Source: Ambrosia x helenae (Eukaryota; Streptophyta; Magnoliopsida; Asterales; Asteraceae). Taken from it: a stretch of 64,000 nucleotides of DNA. Positions 32,803-45,094 of the stretch are shown piece after piece. The stretch spans positions 10,799,994-10,863,993 of the forward strand of contig CM061223.1 of NCBI GenBank assembly GCA_030844895.1, read 5' to 3'. The notes under the pieces are model-generated. The model was not told the DNA's origin and did not search any database. It saw only the letters and a program-made list of their open reading frames with translations. The stretch's first letter is position 1; every line of letters starts with the position of its first letter. A program made the position numbers and the translations under genes.

Positions 32803-33003
32803 CTAGCAGGATATCCCCGCGCTACGCGGCGGGAATTTGTTCATTCAGTCTGTCATGGTACCGACACTCATTATAACAACTAAATGAGAGAACATTAAAA
32901 AAGTTGGGTTCGTGATGGTACCTATACTCAGTATAACAACTGAATGAGAAAACTCTAGAATTAAAGTCGGATATGCCCAAAAGAATATCATGTATTTTAC
33001 ATT
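32803..33003 (-). mobile_element. Helitron 3' terminus (minus orientation)
   Basis: On the minus strand CCCGCCGCGTAGCGCGGGG forms a hairpin followed after 8 bases by CTAG (32806-32803) and T, typical of a Helitron 3' end. It sits about 400 bp upstream of the glycosyltransferase start. The 5' end was not found, so the right border is arbitrary. Confidence 0.55.
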
Positions 33004-33141
33004 GATAGAAATTCCATAAAACCAAATACCGGTTTTGATAATACCAATACTACAGTTGTTTGGTCGGAATCAGATAGAAATTCCATAAAACCAAATACCG
33101 GTTTTGATAATACCAATACTATAGTTGTTTGGTCGGAATCA
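33004..33141. repeat. Two-copy tandem repeat of 69 bp
   Basis: Two units starting GATAGAAATTCC, containing ACCGGTTTTGATAATACC and ending GGTCGGAATCA, differ at one base (CTACAG versus CTATAG). The near-identity implies recent duplication. Confidence 0.95.
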
Positions 33142-33510
33142 GTTAAATTCATGGTTACCGGTATGATACCAAAATAATCCTCCATTTTAAATAATGTCGA
33201 GGAAAAAGTTGATAAGAGAATATATGTATATACTTAAGAAATTACCAAGGTAAAACTATAAAATAAATATAGTTAGTAGTAATTTCGTTGCTTCCTATTA
33301 CAAAAGTAAATTTGAAGAAAATATAATTTTATTGGGTTGAGAGTGTGGTTGACAAAAATAATTTAAAAAATGAAACAAAGGAAAGAACAAAGCAAGCTAC
33401 CAAAATTTACATGCACAGGATGAAAGAAAGTAATATCTAGTGAAGAAAAGAAAACAAACAATAATATACTGTTTCTCGGCATGTTGTTAATTAATATATA
33501 TAATAATAGC
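33142..33510. other. AT-rich spacer
   Basis: No gene or repeat is identified between the 69-bp repeat and the Harbinger element. Confidence 0.5.
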
Positions 33511-33513
33511 TAA

Positions 33514-35440
33514 GACCACCCGTAGTGATGCGGAGATTGGATGTTAATGGGTATTTTCGTGCCGGCACACCGCCCCCTTTTCATTAAAGGGGCGTTAATC
33601 ATTCTCCGGTGAAATATTTCACGCCAAACCAATCTTTCCTCCATTCAATCCCTATTGCCCACGTGGCTTTGGCAACGTTAATATATCAGTTAAAGTAGCT
33701 GTTTAAAAAAAATATTATATAATACTTTAAAACAAACACACCACCACACATTTTATAACAAAACACACAATACACCACCTCATTTTATAAAACAAACACA
33801 CCACACCAACTTATTTTTATAAAAAAAATGAGTTCCCCGACATCCTCATCATCCATTTGGAATTATTATTACAAAGAGTTTTTAGGCGATACGGGTGATT
33901 CAATCGACGAGGAGATCGAGCAAGAGATGGTTACAAGTGCTTGTGCGCTCGCAACGAAGTATATGAAACGTGTTAGTAATCCTCCACGTCCTATTTTGCG
34001 AAGAAAATATATGGAACGCGACCGCATGGAGGCAAACGCTCGTTTAATGAAAGATTACTTTGATGAAGAGCCGACTTATCCGGACCCAATGATTTTAGGT
34101 GTCGTTTTTGGATGAGCAAACGTTTATTTCTACGCATTTCGGGAGAATTGGAAAACACACTTAATTACTTTAAGCAAAAGTCGGATGCGAGAGGGGCGCT
34201 TGGATTTACCGCTATTCAAAAGTGTACTTCAGCACTACACATACTTGCGTACGGGAACACGGCCGACATAGACGACGAGTACTTAAAGCTGGCCGAGAAA
34301 ACGACACGCGACACCTTAGAGCATTTTTGTCAAGGTACACTACATTTTCTTATAAAAATTATATTCAATCGCATTTATTTTCTACTTAGTTTAATGTTAT
34401 ATTTATTTATGTTATTTAAAGGAATAATACGTTTGTACGGTGCGCGTCACCTGAGAAGACCAAGCTGGTACGATCTACAAAAGATATATGATGTGCATTC
34501 AAATGAACATGGTTTACCAGGAATGATTGGGAGCATATATTGTCATCATTGGCCTTGGTATAATTGTCCAACGGCATGGCAAGTTCAACACACACGAGGT
34601 GATTAGGGATAACCAATTATTATTCTTAAGGCGATGGCTTCACATGACCTTTGGGTTTGGTCAGCATACTTTGGTGCCTCGGAGTCATGCAATGACATAA
34701 ACGTTTTTAACCAGTCGTCCCTATTGGAGGATTTCATTTCTGGTAGAGCACCACATACATCTTTTTATGCTAATGGAAACTACTACCCACACAGATACTT
34801 TTTGGCCGATGGAATTTATCCTAAGTATTCGATTATCGTGAAGACGTTTAGTAATCCGTACGATGAAAAAAGAGCACATTTTAAGAAAGTTCAAGAGTCT
34901 TCGCAAAAGGACATTGAGAGATACTTTGAGGTGCTTCAACAGCGTTGGCATTATTTGAGAAATCCTTGTTGTGCATAAACCAAAGAAAAAAAATGAGAGA
35001 TGTTATGTATGCGTGCATAATCATGCATAACATGATACTAGAAGAAGATGGAAAGGCGACGTGTCAAAATTATATATCGGGCGCACCAACAGAATTGTCA
35101 CAAGCAACAATGGCTGAAAGAATCCTCAACTCGCATGAGGTGCGTAATGAGGATACACATAACGCTTTAGCGTCAGATTTGGTACATCATACATGGCCGG
35201 TTCGATATATTCCGCACGAGGGTGACGAAGAAGAGGAAGATGACGAAGACGGGTTCAACGAAACCGATGAATTGTAGTTTTATTAGTTTTTTTTAGTATT
35301 ATGTTTGTTTTTTAGTATTATTTAAATGAAATAGTTTTTTTAAATAGTTCGGCTTTTGTTTTAAGTATGTTTGGTTTTTTATTTATATTATGTTATTTAA
35401 ATGAAATGTTATTTGTTTTATTAAATTAAAAAATAATAAT
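33514..35440 (+). mobile_element. PIF/Harbinger element with decayed transposase
   Basis: The left end GACCACCCGTAGTGATGCGG follows TAA (33511-33513), as in this superfamily. A transposase pseudogene fills 33828-35277. The right terminus was not found; it may be lost or displaced by the foldback element inserted at 35690. Confidence 0.7.
33828..35277 (+). pseudogene. PIF/Harbinger (HARBI1-like) transposase pseudogene
   Basis: The protein starts MSSPTSSSSIWNYY, shifts frame near 34110, and continues with FLRISGELENTLNYF and ALHILAYG. A GT-AG intron (about 34336-34422) separates FCQG from IIRLYGARHLRRPS. The DDE nuclease core follows: GMIGSIYCHHWPWYNCPTAW, where the family has GSIDC, so the first catalytic aspartate is replaced by tyrosine; then two stops (TAG, TAA near 34604-34612), SCNDINVF with the second aspartate, and DIERYFEVLQQRW with the acidic third position. 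Another frame change near 34975 precedes MRDVMYACIIMHNMI and an acidic tail. The element is therefore catalytically dead at several points. Confidence 0.92.
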
Positions 35441-35446
35441 AAATAT

Positions 35447-35540
35447 CATGTAGGTCTCACTAGAGGCTTGAAATGGCTTGAAACTATTTCACTCATTTTT
35501 TTATTTCAAGCCATTTCAAGCCTCTAGTGAAACCTACATG
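35447..35540. repeat. Near-perfect 94-bp hairpin
   Basis: Arms of 37 bp (CATGTAGGTCTCACTAGAGG... and its inverse) match at 36 of 37 positions around a 20-bp loop. Transcribed it would give a miRNA-precursor-sized stem-loop. It could also be a tiny foldback MITE. Confidence 0.92.
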
Positions 35541-35689
35541 CCACATATCAAAAAATACATAAATAAGCGGCTTGAAATTTTATCACCACCGAAGCTTTTA
35601 GGGAGAGAAGCAGAATATTTTTTTTAAATATTATTTTTAAAATTTTTTTATCCCTTTTGTCACGTCAACGGTTGATTTTGGTTTTCATT

Positions 35690-38600
35690 AGGGTGGTTAT
35701 ATTTAAACCCCCCACCTTCTATTTTCACCCCCTCAAAGCGCCCCGCTTAGGCTTAAGCGAGGCGCTTTGAACTCATTCCGAGGAGGTCAGTACGAGGGGG
35801 CAGAAAAAGCTGATTTTTAAATTCGAAGCGCCTCGCTTAGGCCTAAGCGAGGCGCTTCGAGGGGGTAATTTATTTTGGTAGTTGTTTTGATGTTTTGAGT
35901 TGGTTTTTTTATTTTTTTTAATTTAATAATTATAAAAAGTTAAAAAAATTTAAAAAACAAAGTAATAACCCTAATCATTGTCAATGACTTAAACTTGACA
36001 TCATCAACCACGTATAGTCAATGAATGCGGTATGCGCGTTAAATTTCATTAAATGCGGCAATACTTGGATCCGGTTGGAGTCTAAAGCTTCGTGTGTCAT
36101 CTTGGTCGAACTCATGTTGCAACATTCGTCTTGTGTGTCAACGATGAAGGCAACATACTTGAAATCAACGGGAAGATAAAAAATCCTCATCCACAATGTT
36201 CTTACCTATAGATACCAACCATCTGGTTGTTTTCAGGTTGTCTTCATCGTTGACCGCTATCTCTCGGATAACAACTGAAAAGTTGTCTTCAATGATTATA
36301 AAGAAACTTGAAAGTAATTACAAGAAGATGATCAAAGATGCTACAACATAACTTGCACCGGCTTGAGATATGAGTTTGATTAGTTTAAATCTCTCTGATC
36401 CATGGTATCCACTTTCAGGTTGTCTTCATCGTTGACCATGGATCAGAGAGATTCAAGCTAATCAAACTCATATCTCAAGTTGGTCTAACAACTGAATTTG
36501 ACTTGCTTGCATAGGAATCTTGTACGAAATCATTCTCACATGTCACTGTGAGTACACATTGTGCATGACATTACATTTTGCATGTGTCATTTCATAACTT
36601 GCACTGGCTTGAGATATGAGTTTGATTAGCTTAAATCTCTCTGATCCATGGTATCCACTTTCAAAGGATCCATGACATTACATTCTCTAGAAGTTGCTAA
36701 AATAGTTAAACAAAAGCTGAAATTATACAGTTATTTGGAATGTTCCTGATCATTACAGTGAGATTGATAACTTCTCTATGTAAGCAATAAATTCAAAACA
36801 GAGGTAGGTTTGCCAGAGGGTCACTATTCATACATAAAGAGTATAATCAAACAAGGGTTGTTATCGGAGAGATATCGGTCAACGATGAAGGCAAACCGTA
36901 GCGAGTGTGAAGATCAAGATCAAGAAGAACAGTACGGTCAACGATGAAGGTGTGTTGTTGCATAGGAATCTTGTACGAAATCATTCTCACATGAATATCC
37001 TTTGATGAATGTATTAGGGGTTGGAAACTCTGAAGACCAGATATCTGTCAACGATGAAGGCAACATACTTGAAATCAATGGGAAGATAAACAATCCTCAT
37101 CCACAATGTTCTTACCTATAGCTACCAACCATCCGGTTGTTGATTTCTTCTCTATACAGAGTGACGATAGGCGTTTTCGATTTCCAAATGAATCAACGAC
37201 TTAAACTTGACATCATCAACCACGTATAGTCAAAGATTTATTCTCCATATCCATACCTTGTTTCAAGTATCTTGTAAAATTCATTTTGTCTTCAAGACTC
37301 CTATGAGTCAACAAAGGTTGACTTTTTTGAGCATTAACCATGACTATATTACATTATTATTATTATTATTATAATTTATTATTATCAAGAATCGGAAATT
37401 AGTAAAACGATTTATGAAAGTATCAAGAATCGGGAATTAGTAAAATTAGTAAAACGATTTATGAAACTAACAATAAATAAGTTAATAATAATAAATCATT
37501 GCTCAGACGTTAGGGTTTGATAAACACAAAACTTATTATTTAAAAAGCAACAAAAACACAAATCATACCGTGAAATAAAGAGAGGCCCATTAGGAGTGCC
37601 GTGGAGGAAGATCGTCGGTTTGCTGTAGTCGATGATGGCACAGAGGTTAGCGGTAACTTTAAATTTTGAATGATCGTCGGTTTGCTCTCTATATACCAAT
37701 CAACAGTTTGATTATTATCGTATTTGCAACTTAGTTCCTTTCTCTCGAAAAACAATCCGATTGTTAAAAGTATCAAGACTATGAAATTAGTAAAACAACT
37801 GAATTTTACTTGCTTGCATGAAAAGTTATTTTTAAATGTTTGGTAATATATTTTTAAATGTTTGATCTGCAATATTTGAAAATTATCATTTCTTGACATG
37901 CTTGGTAACACCTTGATCTGTAATATCTGAAAATTATCATTTCTCAAAAAGTAATTAAAAACACTTAAAAATGAATTAAAAACAATTGTTGCGAGTTAGG
38001 TTTAGTCGGAGGACCACGTACAATGATTCATCAAAGTTGTACAAAGCTGGATGTTTTTACTGGAAAACCAAAGCGAGCAATTAACGAAGCGAAACGGAGA
38101 GATATAATTTTCTTGGCTTGGAAACAACTTAAAAGAACCAAAAATGAATTAAAATTATTTTTTGGTGATTAACAGATAATTTTAAAAAATTAAAAGAAAT
38201 TCAAATTTTTTTAAAAAAAGGCCAAAGCGCCTCGCTTTGGTCAAAGCGAGGCGTTTGTGGTCTAATCAAACCACTCAATCGCCTAGCTTTGGCCAAAGCG
38301 AAGGCACTCAAGCGCCTCGCTTTGACCAAAGCGAGGCGCTTTGGCCTTTTTCTAAAAAAATTGAATTTCTTTTAATTCTTTAAAATTATCTGTTAATCAC
38401 CAAAAAATAATTTTAATTCATTTTTGGTTCTTTTAAGTTGTTTCCAAGCCAATAAAATTATATCTCTCCGTTTCGCTTCGTTAATTGCTCGTTTTGGTTT
38501 TCCAGTAAAAACATCCAGCTTTGTACAACTTTGATGAATCATTGTACGTGGTCCTCCGACTAAACCTAACTCGCAACAATTGTTTTTAATTCATTTTTAA

Positions 38601-39854
38601 GTGTTTTTAATTACTTTTCGAGAGAAAGGAACTAAGTTGCAAATACGATAATAATCTAAATAATAATAATAATAATAATGTAAAGGTAGATCATGGAAAG
38701 TTGAACTCAAGAAACAAAGATGAAACCGATTAATGTTCTTTATGTATGAATAATGACCCTCTGGAAAACCTGCGTATAATTGCTCTATAACCGGTACAAC
38801 TTTTCAGGCAAGCAAGTAAAATTCAGTTGTTATCGGAGAGATATCGGTCAACGATGAAGGCAACCTGAAACGATATGAACATTTATAACCTTTCTGTACC
38901 TGTGGCCAAAAGAACCTGATAAAGGTGTACACGAGTATAATCAAACAAAGGTTGCCATGAGTTTGATTAGCTTGAACTCTCTGATCCATGGTATCCACTA
39001 ACCGTAGCGATCATTACAGTTATTTGGAATGTTTCTGATCATTAAAGTAACGAAATCATTCTCACATGAATATCCTTTGAAATCAATGGGAAGATAAACA
39101 ATCCTCATCCACAATGTTCTTACCTATAGCTACCAACCATCCGGTTGTTTTCAGGTAAAGCGATCGTTTTACTCATATAAAGTGTTCGATGTCACTGTGA
39201 GTACACATTGTGCATGACATTACTCATATAAAGGACTAAAGCCACATATAGTCCTTTACGCAGGTTTGCCAGAGGGTCACTATTCATATATAAAGAACAT
39301 AAAAGTTGTGTGTATGAATAGTGACCCTCTGGCAAACCTGCGTAAAGGACTAAAACCAAATATCTTGCCATTAATACCAACGATGATTGCCAGTGAGATT
39401 GATAACTGGACAGGTTAGCCAGGTGTTTGTCAAAAAGGTAGAGCACACCACTAGAGCAAAAAGTAAAATTCAGTTGTTGGACAGTGAGATTGAAATGTGG
39501 TAGGAAAAAGCTGACATTTTGTTCCTTGTTGCAGAAAGAAATCAACAGTCGGATTGACGATTTTGTTTACCCTACCATTGACATAAAAAATGTTCTTTTG
39601 AAAAACGTCTGACTGCAAAAAAAAAAAAACAAACCCAACTCAAAAGACCAAAAAAAAAAAAAAAAATTGATCCGAGACGCCTCGCTTAGGCCTAAGCGAG
39701 GCACTTCGAGTCAAAAAACAGTTTTTTCTGACATCGTACCGACTACCGAGGTAGTTAAAAAGTAAAGAAAGCGCCTCGCTTAGGCCTAAGCGAGGCGCTT
39801 TCAAGGGGGTGAAAATAGAAGGGAGGGGGGGAGGGGGTTGAAATAGACGGAGCC
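35690..39854. mobile_element. Palindromic, module-shuffled foldback element of about 4.2 kb, non-coding
   Basis: Both ends carry (A)ACCCCC...CTTCTATTTTCACCCCCT in inverted orientation and are flanked by TTTCATT (35683-35689 and 39855-39861). Three pairs of palindromes of the type AAGCGCCTCGCTT(T/A)GG sit at the left end (35737-35770, 35824-35858), centre (38225-38255, 38309-38343) and right end (39676-39710, 39768-39803). The centre is a hairpin with arms of about 300 bp (about 37920-38220 against 38350-38650). Between them many 30-90 bp modules recur in both orientations, for example GTCAACGATGAAGGCAAC (36139, 36877, 36935, 37047, 38848) and GAGGGTCACTATTCAT. No protein frame is supported. 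A Mutator-like or foldback origin is possible but unproven. Confidence 0.85.
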
Positions 39855-39984
39855 TTTCATTATTTAATGGTTATCTTCTTTTAACCAAATTATGTACTAA
39901 GTATTGATGCACTGTGTACAAGCTTTAGTGTACAAGTTATCGAGTGTTACTCATTATTAAAGTATTTAAGTCTTAACCCATTAC

Positions 39985-40109
39985 CTATGACCTCTTGGTC
40001 TGGTGGTATGGTGTCCCTCCTTACAAATGTAAGGCTGTGGGTTCAAGTCCTTACAAATGTAAGATGAGGTAGAATTAAGGTGTGATAAAATTTGTCGTTA
40101 AAAAAAAAT
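39985..40109 (+). mobile_element. tRNA-derived SINE, about 125 bp
   Basis: A box CTCTTGGTCTGGTGGTATGG and B box GGGTTCAAGTCC at the expected spacing are followed by AAAATTTGTCGTT and an A-run. The TTTGYCGTT end is shared with the SINE at 19907-20018. TSD not resolved. Confidence 0.85.
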
Positions 40110-41794
40110 AGAATAAATGTTAGTAGTGATCATTTATATTTGTACCCATAGTTTTATATTTTTGTAACTAGTAAAACAACACGAATTAAAGATAAAACTT
40201 GTTGGTTTGGGTTTGACATGAGTGAGTTTACACAAATTAAAGATATAGCTTATTAGTTTGGGTTTGACATGGGTGAGTTGAGAATTTTAGATCAAACAAT
40301 GAGTACATTTAGCTAAAAGGATCGGTCAAGAGTGTGTTTTGCAAGTTGACTCGTTTTTTAGTAGTACTATTTTGATTCAAAACATAATCATGTTTGATTT
40401 TTTTTATGTTTAAACTAAAATTAATTGTGTATTTATTTCAAAACTAAAATTAGGTGGTTATTTTATGTGAAAAATTAAGAGCTAAATGAGAAACTAATGT
40501 CGGGTTTTGTGTTTAAGTACAATTGTTTTATATACATGTACATTATTTTATATAAATATATATTTTGTTAGGTTTAACACCCTATTTAATGTATATAGAA
40601 TTATAGATATAACATAGCTAAAAGTTGTATGTATATGTTGTTTTGTATATTGATTATAAATAAACGTGTTATTTAAATTTTGTGAAAGCGGTCGTTAAGT
40701 AATAACCATATGTAACCATCTATAAAACCGACTCCTTTAGTCTCGAGTATTCTATCCATCATTGACATTTGACGACGACTTACATATCTCTCTACAATCA
40801 ATGATTTCAAAATAAAGTCAGTATGCACATTTCTTGTGGATCCATTATGTTATATTTTTAACAAACAAATTATGATTTAAGCATTTTTTTTAACCATATT
40901 AAAAAACGAACTCACTTTATTCATTTCAAGTAAATTTGTGTAACTATCAAAATCAGGCTTAAATGAACTTGCTATTGAGTTGATAGCATAAGCCAAGTTC
41001 GTTAGGCTACTCTTTAATCCAAAGTGGAAGCCACGCTAATATCCAAGTTGAGTGAGTTCGTGTCTAGTTGAGTTTGACTCGTTTTTTTTCTCTTTCTATT
41101 TTGTATGTTTTTTATTATTTAAGTCCCTAAGAAATGTTAACATTGTCAAATTCTACAATATTAAAATTACTTAATACAAATCTAAGAAACTTTATTCGAA
41201 GCTAGCAAGGGAGTTACTTTTAGCTCGAAAATAACTTGAAAGTTTGTACGAGCTAAATTACTTCGAGTTGTATATAAATTATTTTTTAACAAGTAAATAC
41301 GTGTGAGCCAAATCACATATCAATTTTAAATTAGCCAGTGTTTGGCTCTGGATCCAAACTTGATGAAAGATGGGCAATTGGCATTTTAAATGGCAAGTTA
41401 ATCCAAGTATTATAGGGTGGATATGATAATGTTGTGATATTTATTGTCGGATCTAAAGTCATTTCTCACATGGGACCGATCTATTTATTAATAAATAGTA
41501 ATCAAATTAAATTGACCACTAGGTTTGTTTGTTATATGACGTAGTTTACTTCAAGAATTGGATTTGGTGAACTTAATTCATTTCATGTATATGTAGAGTA
41601 TGTTTGGTAAAACTAGTTGGTGATTGTAAGCTGGTGGCTGGTAGCTGTATGTTTTTAAATATATGTTGGTATTTGGCAGAGCAACTGAAACTTTTAATAA
41701 AATGTATAAAGTGACTAAAATTGGCATAACTAAAAGCTTGTATGCATGTCTTTTTTATTTTTTTTTATGGTAAAATGGGTATTTGTGTCATTTT
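40110..41794. other. AT-rich intergenic sequence
   Basis: About 1.7 kb of low-complexity AT-rich DNA without a convincing gene, tRNA or transposon terminus. Confidence 0.5.
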
Positions 41795-42493
41795 TTTTAA
41801 CAGCAAAGAGCTTTTATTCCTCTCCCAATATGTACAAATGTATCATACAAGTAAGACACTAGCACAATACATCAAGACTACGACTCCCCCAAATCATATA
41901 GACTATTACACCGAATCTTTCTAGCTCTCGATCTCAAACCGAGCCCACTTATCCCATTCCAAATTATGCTTTCTCGCCCTGTTCTTGTACCATAAAAGGC
42001 CATGTTTTGTATGTTACGGAAGGTTTCGTCGATTGACCATCTTTTACCAGCGAAGATGAGATCGTTGCGTGCTTTCCATAACGTCCAGTCTGTGGCTAAA
42101 ATTACCAAATGAAGCGCTTTCCTCTTGGTCTTCAGGAGTGTTGGCTGCACATGAACATGTAAGAGACCCGCGACTGAAGGGACATTGATGGGAGGGATAT
42201 GGCACCAAGCTGCAACCTTCTGCCACACGATCGCAGATTGAATGCACCCAACCAAAAGATGATCCGCGTCTTCATCTTGCTGCCCGCAAAACCTGCACAA
42301 AGCCGGGCCGTGCAACACATTTCTCCTCTGCAGCCCAGCAAGTGTCGGCAAGCGATTCTGGTCAACCCTCCAAATAAATATGTTTACTTTTTTTGGCGCC
42401 CACTTATTCCACTCAATCAGTTTATAGGGGACCGAAGTAAGCGGCAAAAGAGACCTGTACGATTGAACCGAAAACTTTCAAGTGAGTAAAATC
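41795..42493 (-). mobile_element. 5'-truncated L1-type LINE, 3' end with poly(A)
   Basis: The minus strand encodes the C-terminal zinc-binding region of plant L1 reverse transcriptases: SLLPLTSVPYK, WNKWAPKKVNIFIWRV, CRFCGQQDEDADHLLVGC, ATDWTLWKARNDLIF, ending at a stop near 41878, followed by an untranslated tail and A-run (T-run on the plus strand at 41791-41798). It is flanked by TTGTGTCATTTT on both sides (41783-41794 and 42494-42505), proving target-primed insertion. The frame is open throughout, so it is rather young. Confidence 0.93.
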
Positions 42494-42505
42494 TTGTGTC
42501 ATTTT

Positions 42506-42977
42506 ACTCACTAAAATCTTGTAGCTAGTACTAGTAGCGTTTCAATATAGAGTTTTTTCTCCTAACCTAAAAGTTTGAATCTCTTTCAACCAAACAAGGC
42601 TTTTTTATTGAGAATGAGTTTTTTTTTATTAAAACTTAAAACTATAAGCTCTTAAAAGCTCATTGCCAAACATCCCCTTAATCTATATAGATCATATATT
42701 TTTTCAGTATACTATCTTATTCCTTACTTTCTTACTTGTATATATTTTATTTATATGTTGATCTTTAATCATAGCGAACAGGCTTATGGAATAATAGATT
42801 CGTTTTTCATTAAATATATTTGTTTAGGTAAAAATATATTCGACATGTGACTAAATCTCCGTATTAGATTATATTTTAATCATACAAGTCATTACAAACG
42901 CATTCTGGTTTGGAAAATAATATATTTGGAGGAACAAAGGCATGAATTCATGACAACTTAGTATATAGTCGGGATAG
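42506..42977. other. AT-rich spacer
   Basis: No gene or transposon terminus recognised. Confidence 0.5.
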
Positions 42978-42994
42978 TAAGGCTATGCGGTGTG

Positions 42995-43199
42995 TGTTAC
43001 GATACAAATGGTGATTAAAGGAAGAGCTAAAAAATTAGAGAAGAACACAAGAGAGGAGAGGATTAATCCAAATCAATAGCTAATATTATTCATCACTAAT
43101 ACATGTATTTATACAACATAATACCAACTAACTAATACCAACTAACTTCCAACTATGCATATTGACCATTCTACCCCTTATACTATTTTATATGTAACA
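42995..43199 (-). repeat. 3' LTR of the gag-only element
   Basis: 205 bp, same length as the partner at 48424-48628. All eight differences lie in the half nearest the plus-strand left end. Confidence 0.93.
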
Positions 43200-45023
43200 A
43201 TACTCGCCCCTTATAAGACTTTTGTCCTTAAAAGTCAACTAATCACAGGTAGGGATGAGCTTGGGACGGTATCGGTACCGAACCGATACCGATCCCGACA
43301 ATACCGATACCGAAAAGTCCAAAAAACCAATACCGATACCGATTATACCGGTACGGTATCGGTTCGGTATCGGTACGGTACCGGTGTGGTATCGGTATTT
43401 TACCTTAAAATACCGATACCATACCGATCCCGTACCGATACCGATAATACCGAAACTGTAACACCCCAACCGATGGCGGAATCATCGAGGTGTCACGTAG
43501 TGACGATTGTTCAAAAGCACATGGTACTTAAATGTAAATATTATTAAATAAAACCCAATAATTGTCTTACAAGGAAATGAAAAATACAAAGTCTTAAATG
43601 AGATAGAAATAATGAAATAACTGCATAATAAAGCGCTAAAAGTTTCTTGATCAAACTGCACCTGAAACATGTACAAAATAGGTTTGGTCAACATAAGAAA
43701 TGTTGGTGAGCATTCCTAGTTTTGATATATATAGTAGATTAAAAGTTATACAATTCAAGTGCAAGCTACAGTGCAAATATGTAAACCATGTATCAAACAA
43801 ATGAGCGAAATCAACCCTGTGACTGTATAATGTACTGTACGAACTGTAGTGTACTTATCCAACAAGTGGATAATAACTTAACAATGGCCACGGATTCTCC
43901 GATGAAAAAGGGGAGAATCAACCTAGGCGGGTTGTCAATCCAAATAGCGCTATCCAATGTTAAGGTCGGCTTGTACCATGTTAATGATTTCACTAAGTAC
44001 AAATGTAATCCACATGTATTGTCTAAGCATAAAGCACGTTGTAAGCAATGCACATAGTACTAGAATTGTATTGTAAAAATGTAAACTTGTATTTGAAATT
44101 GTAATAGTGTACATGTAACACCCCAAAAATGTATAAAGGCAAAAAGGGGTAGGAATACTCACTGTTCCCGTAGTAACTTGGAATTGGACTGGACAACGAA
44201 ATATGAATTTGAGATTTCTCCCAAATGATTAACCTAAAGTAATTGATAATGTGTGAGTGAAATAACTCTAGAATATATGTATTTTCTAGGGCTTCGAATT
44301 GGGGATTACGTTTATTTGTGTTAATAAACAAATTGTTTATTAATTATGAGAAATTTAATAAATAAATAAATAAAAGTCTTTTAATGAAATTTGAATTTAG
44401 AATATACACAATAAAGTGTTTGAAGTATAGAAATAATTTTTATAAAATTATTTCATTTAATATAGATTTTTAAATCTATTTATTTATAAATAGTCAATAT
44501 TTAACTTTAATATTTAAAAATACTAAAATTAAAGAATTCTTATTTTAAAAATCATATTTCTGTTCTAAATGATTAAAAATAATTTGTATAAAATTTTGGT
44601 GCAAAAATGATGAAAATTGGATTTATTATGATTTAATTATGATTAAATCTAACAAAAATTGATTAAAAATATAAAATAAATGATTTTACTGAATTAAAAA
44701 TTATTTCAGTAAAGTTTGACTTTAAATAAAGTCAGGATAAATTTTGGAGAAATTAATAAAATTGTTTTGATGTATAAATGGATTTTTATAATTCTAATAG
44801 TATAAAAATGATTTAATTATTATAAATATTAAATAAATGAATTTCTGAAAAATAAAAATTATAAATGAAACTTTTATAACAGATTAAACAAATGTAATTT
44901 TTTTTAGAATTTATAAAATAGTTTTGGTATTTTAAAAAGAATTTAAAAGATTAAAAGGTTTTTAATATATAAATATATGTAATTGTTTGTTTTTAAAAAA
45001 AAAGAAAGAAAGGAACAAAAACC

Positions 45024-45094
45024 CGGTCAGAGCCGGGACTCGAACCCGGGTGACCGCTGGAGTGGACCATAGTCACAACCACTTGGCCTAGGCC
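45024..45094 (-). other. tRNA-like sequence (A and B boxes)
   Basis: The minus strand reads GGCCTAGGCCAAGTGGTTGT (A-box region), a middle resembling an anticodon arm, and CCGGGTTCGAGTCCCGG, a perfect T-arm stem and loop with a consensus B box. Flanking stems do not form a full acceptor arm, so I call it tRNA-like and not a functional tRNA. Confidence 0.6.

Noticed and set aside
37496..37947. Possible short genes inside the palindromic element
   Set aside because: Frames are short, AT-driven and overlap repeated modules.
35690..39854. A rearranged multi-copy gene or tandem tRNA/rRNA cluster
   Set aside because: No protein frame, splice pattern or RNA fold explains the modules; inverted symmetry and flanking TTTCATT fit an insertion.
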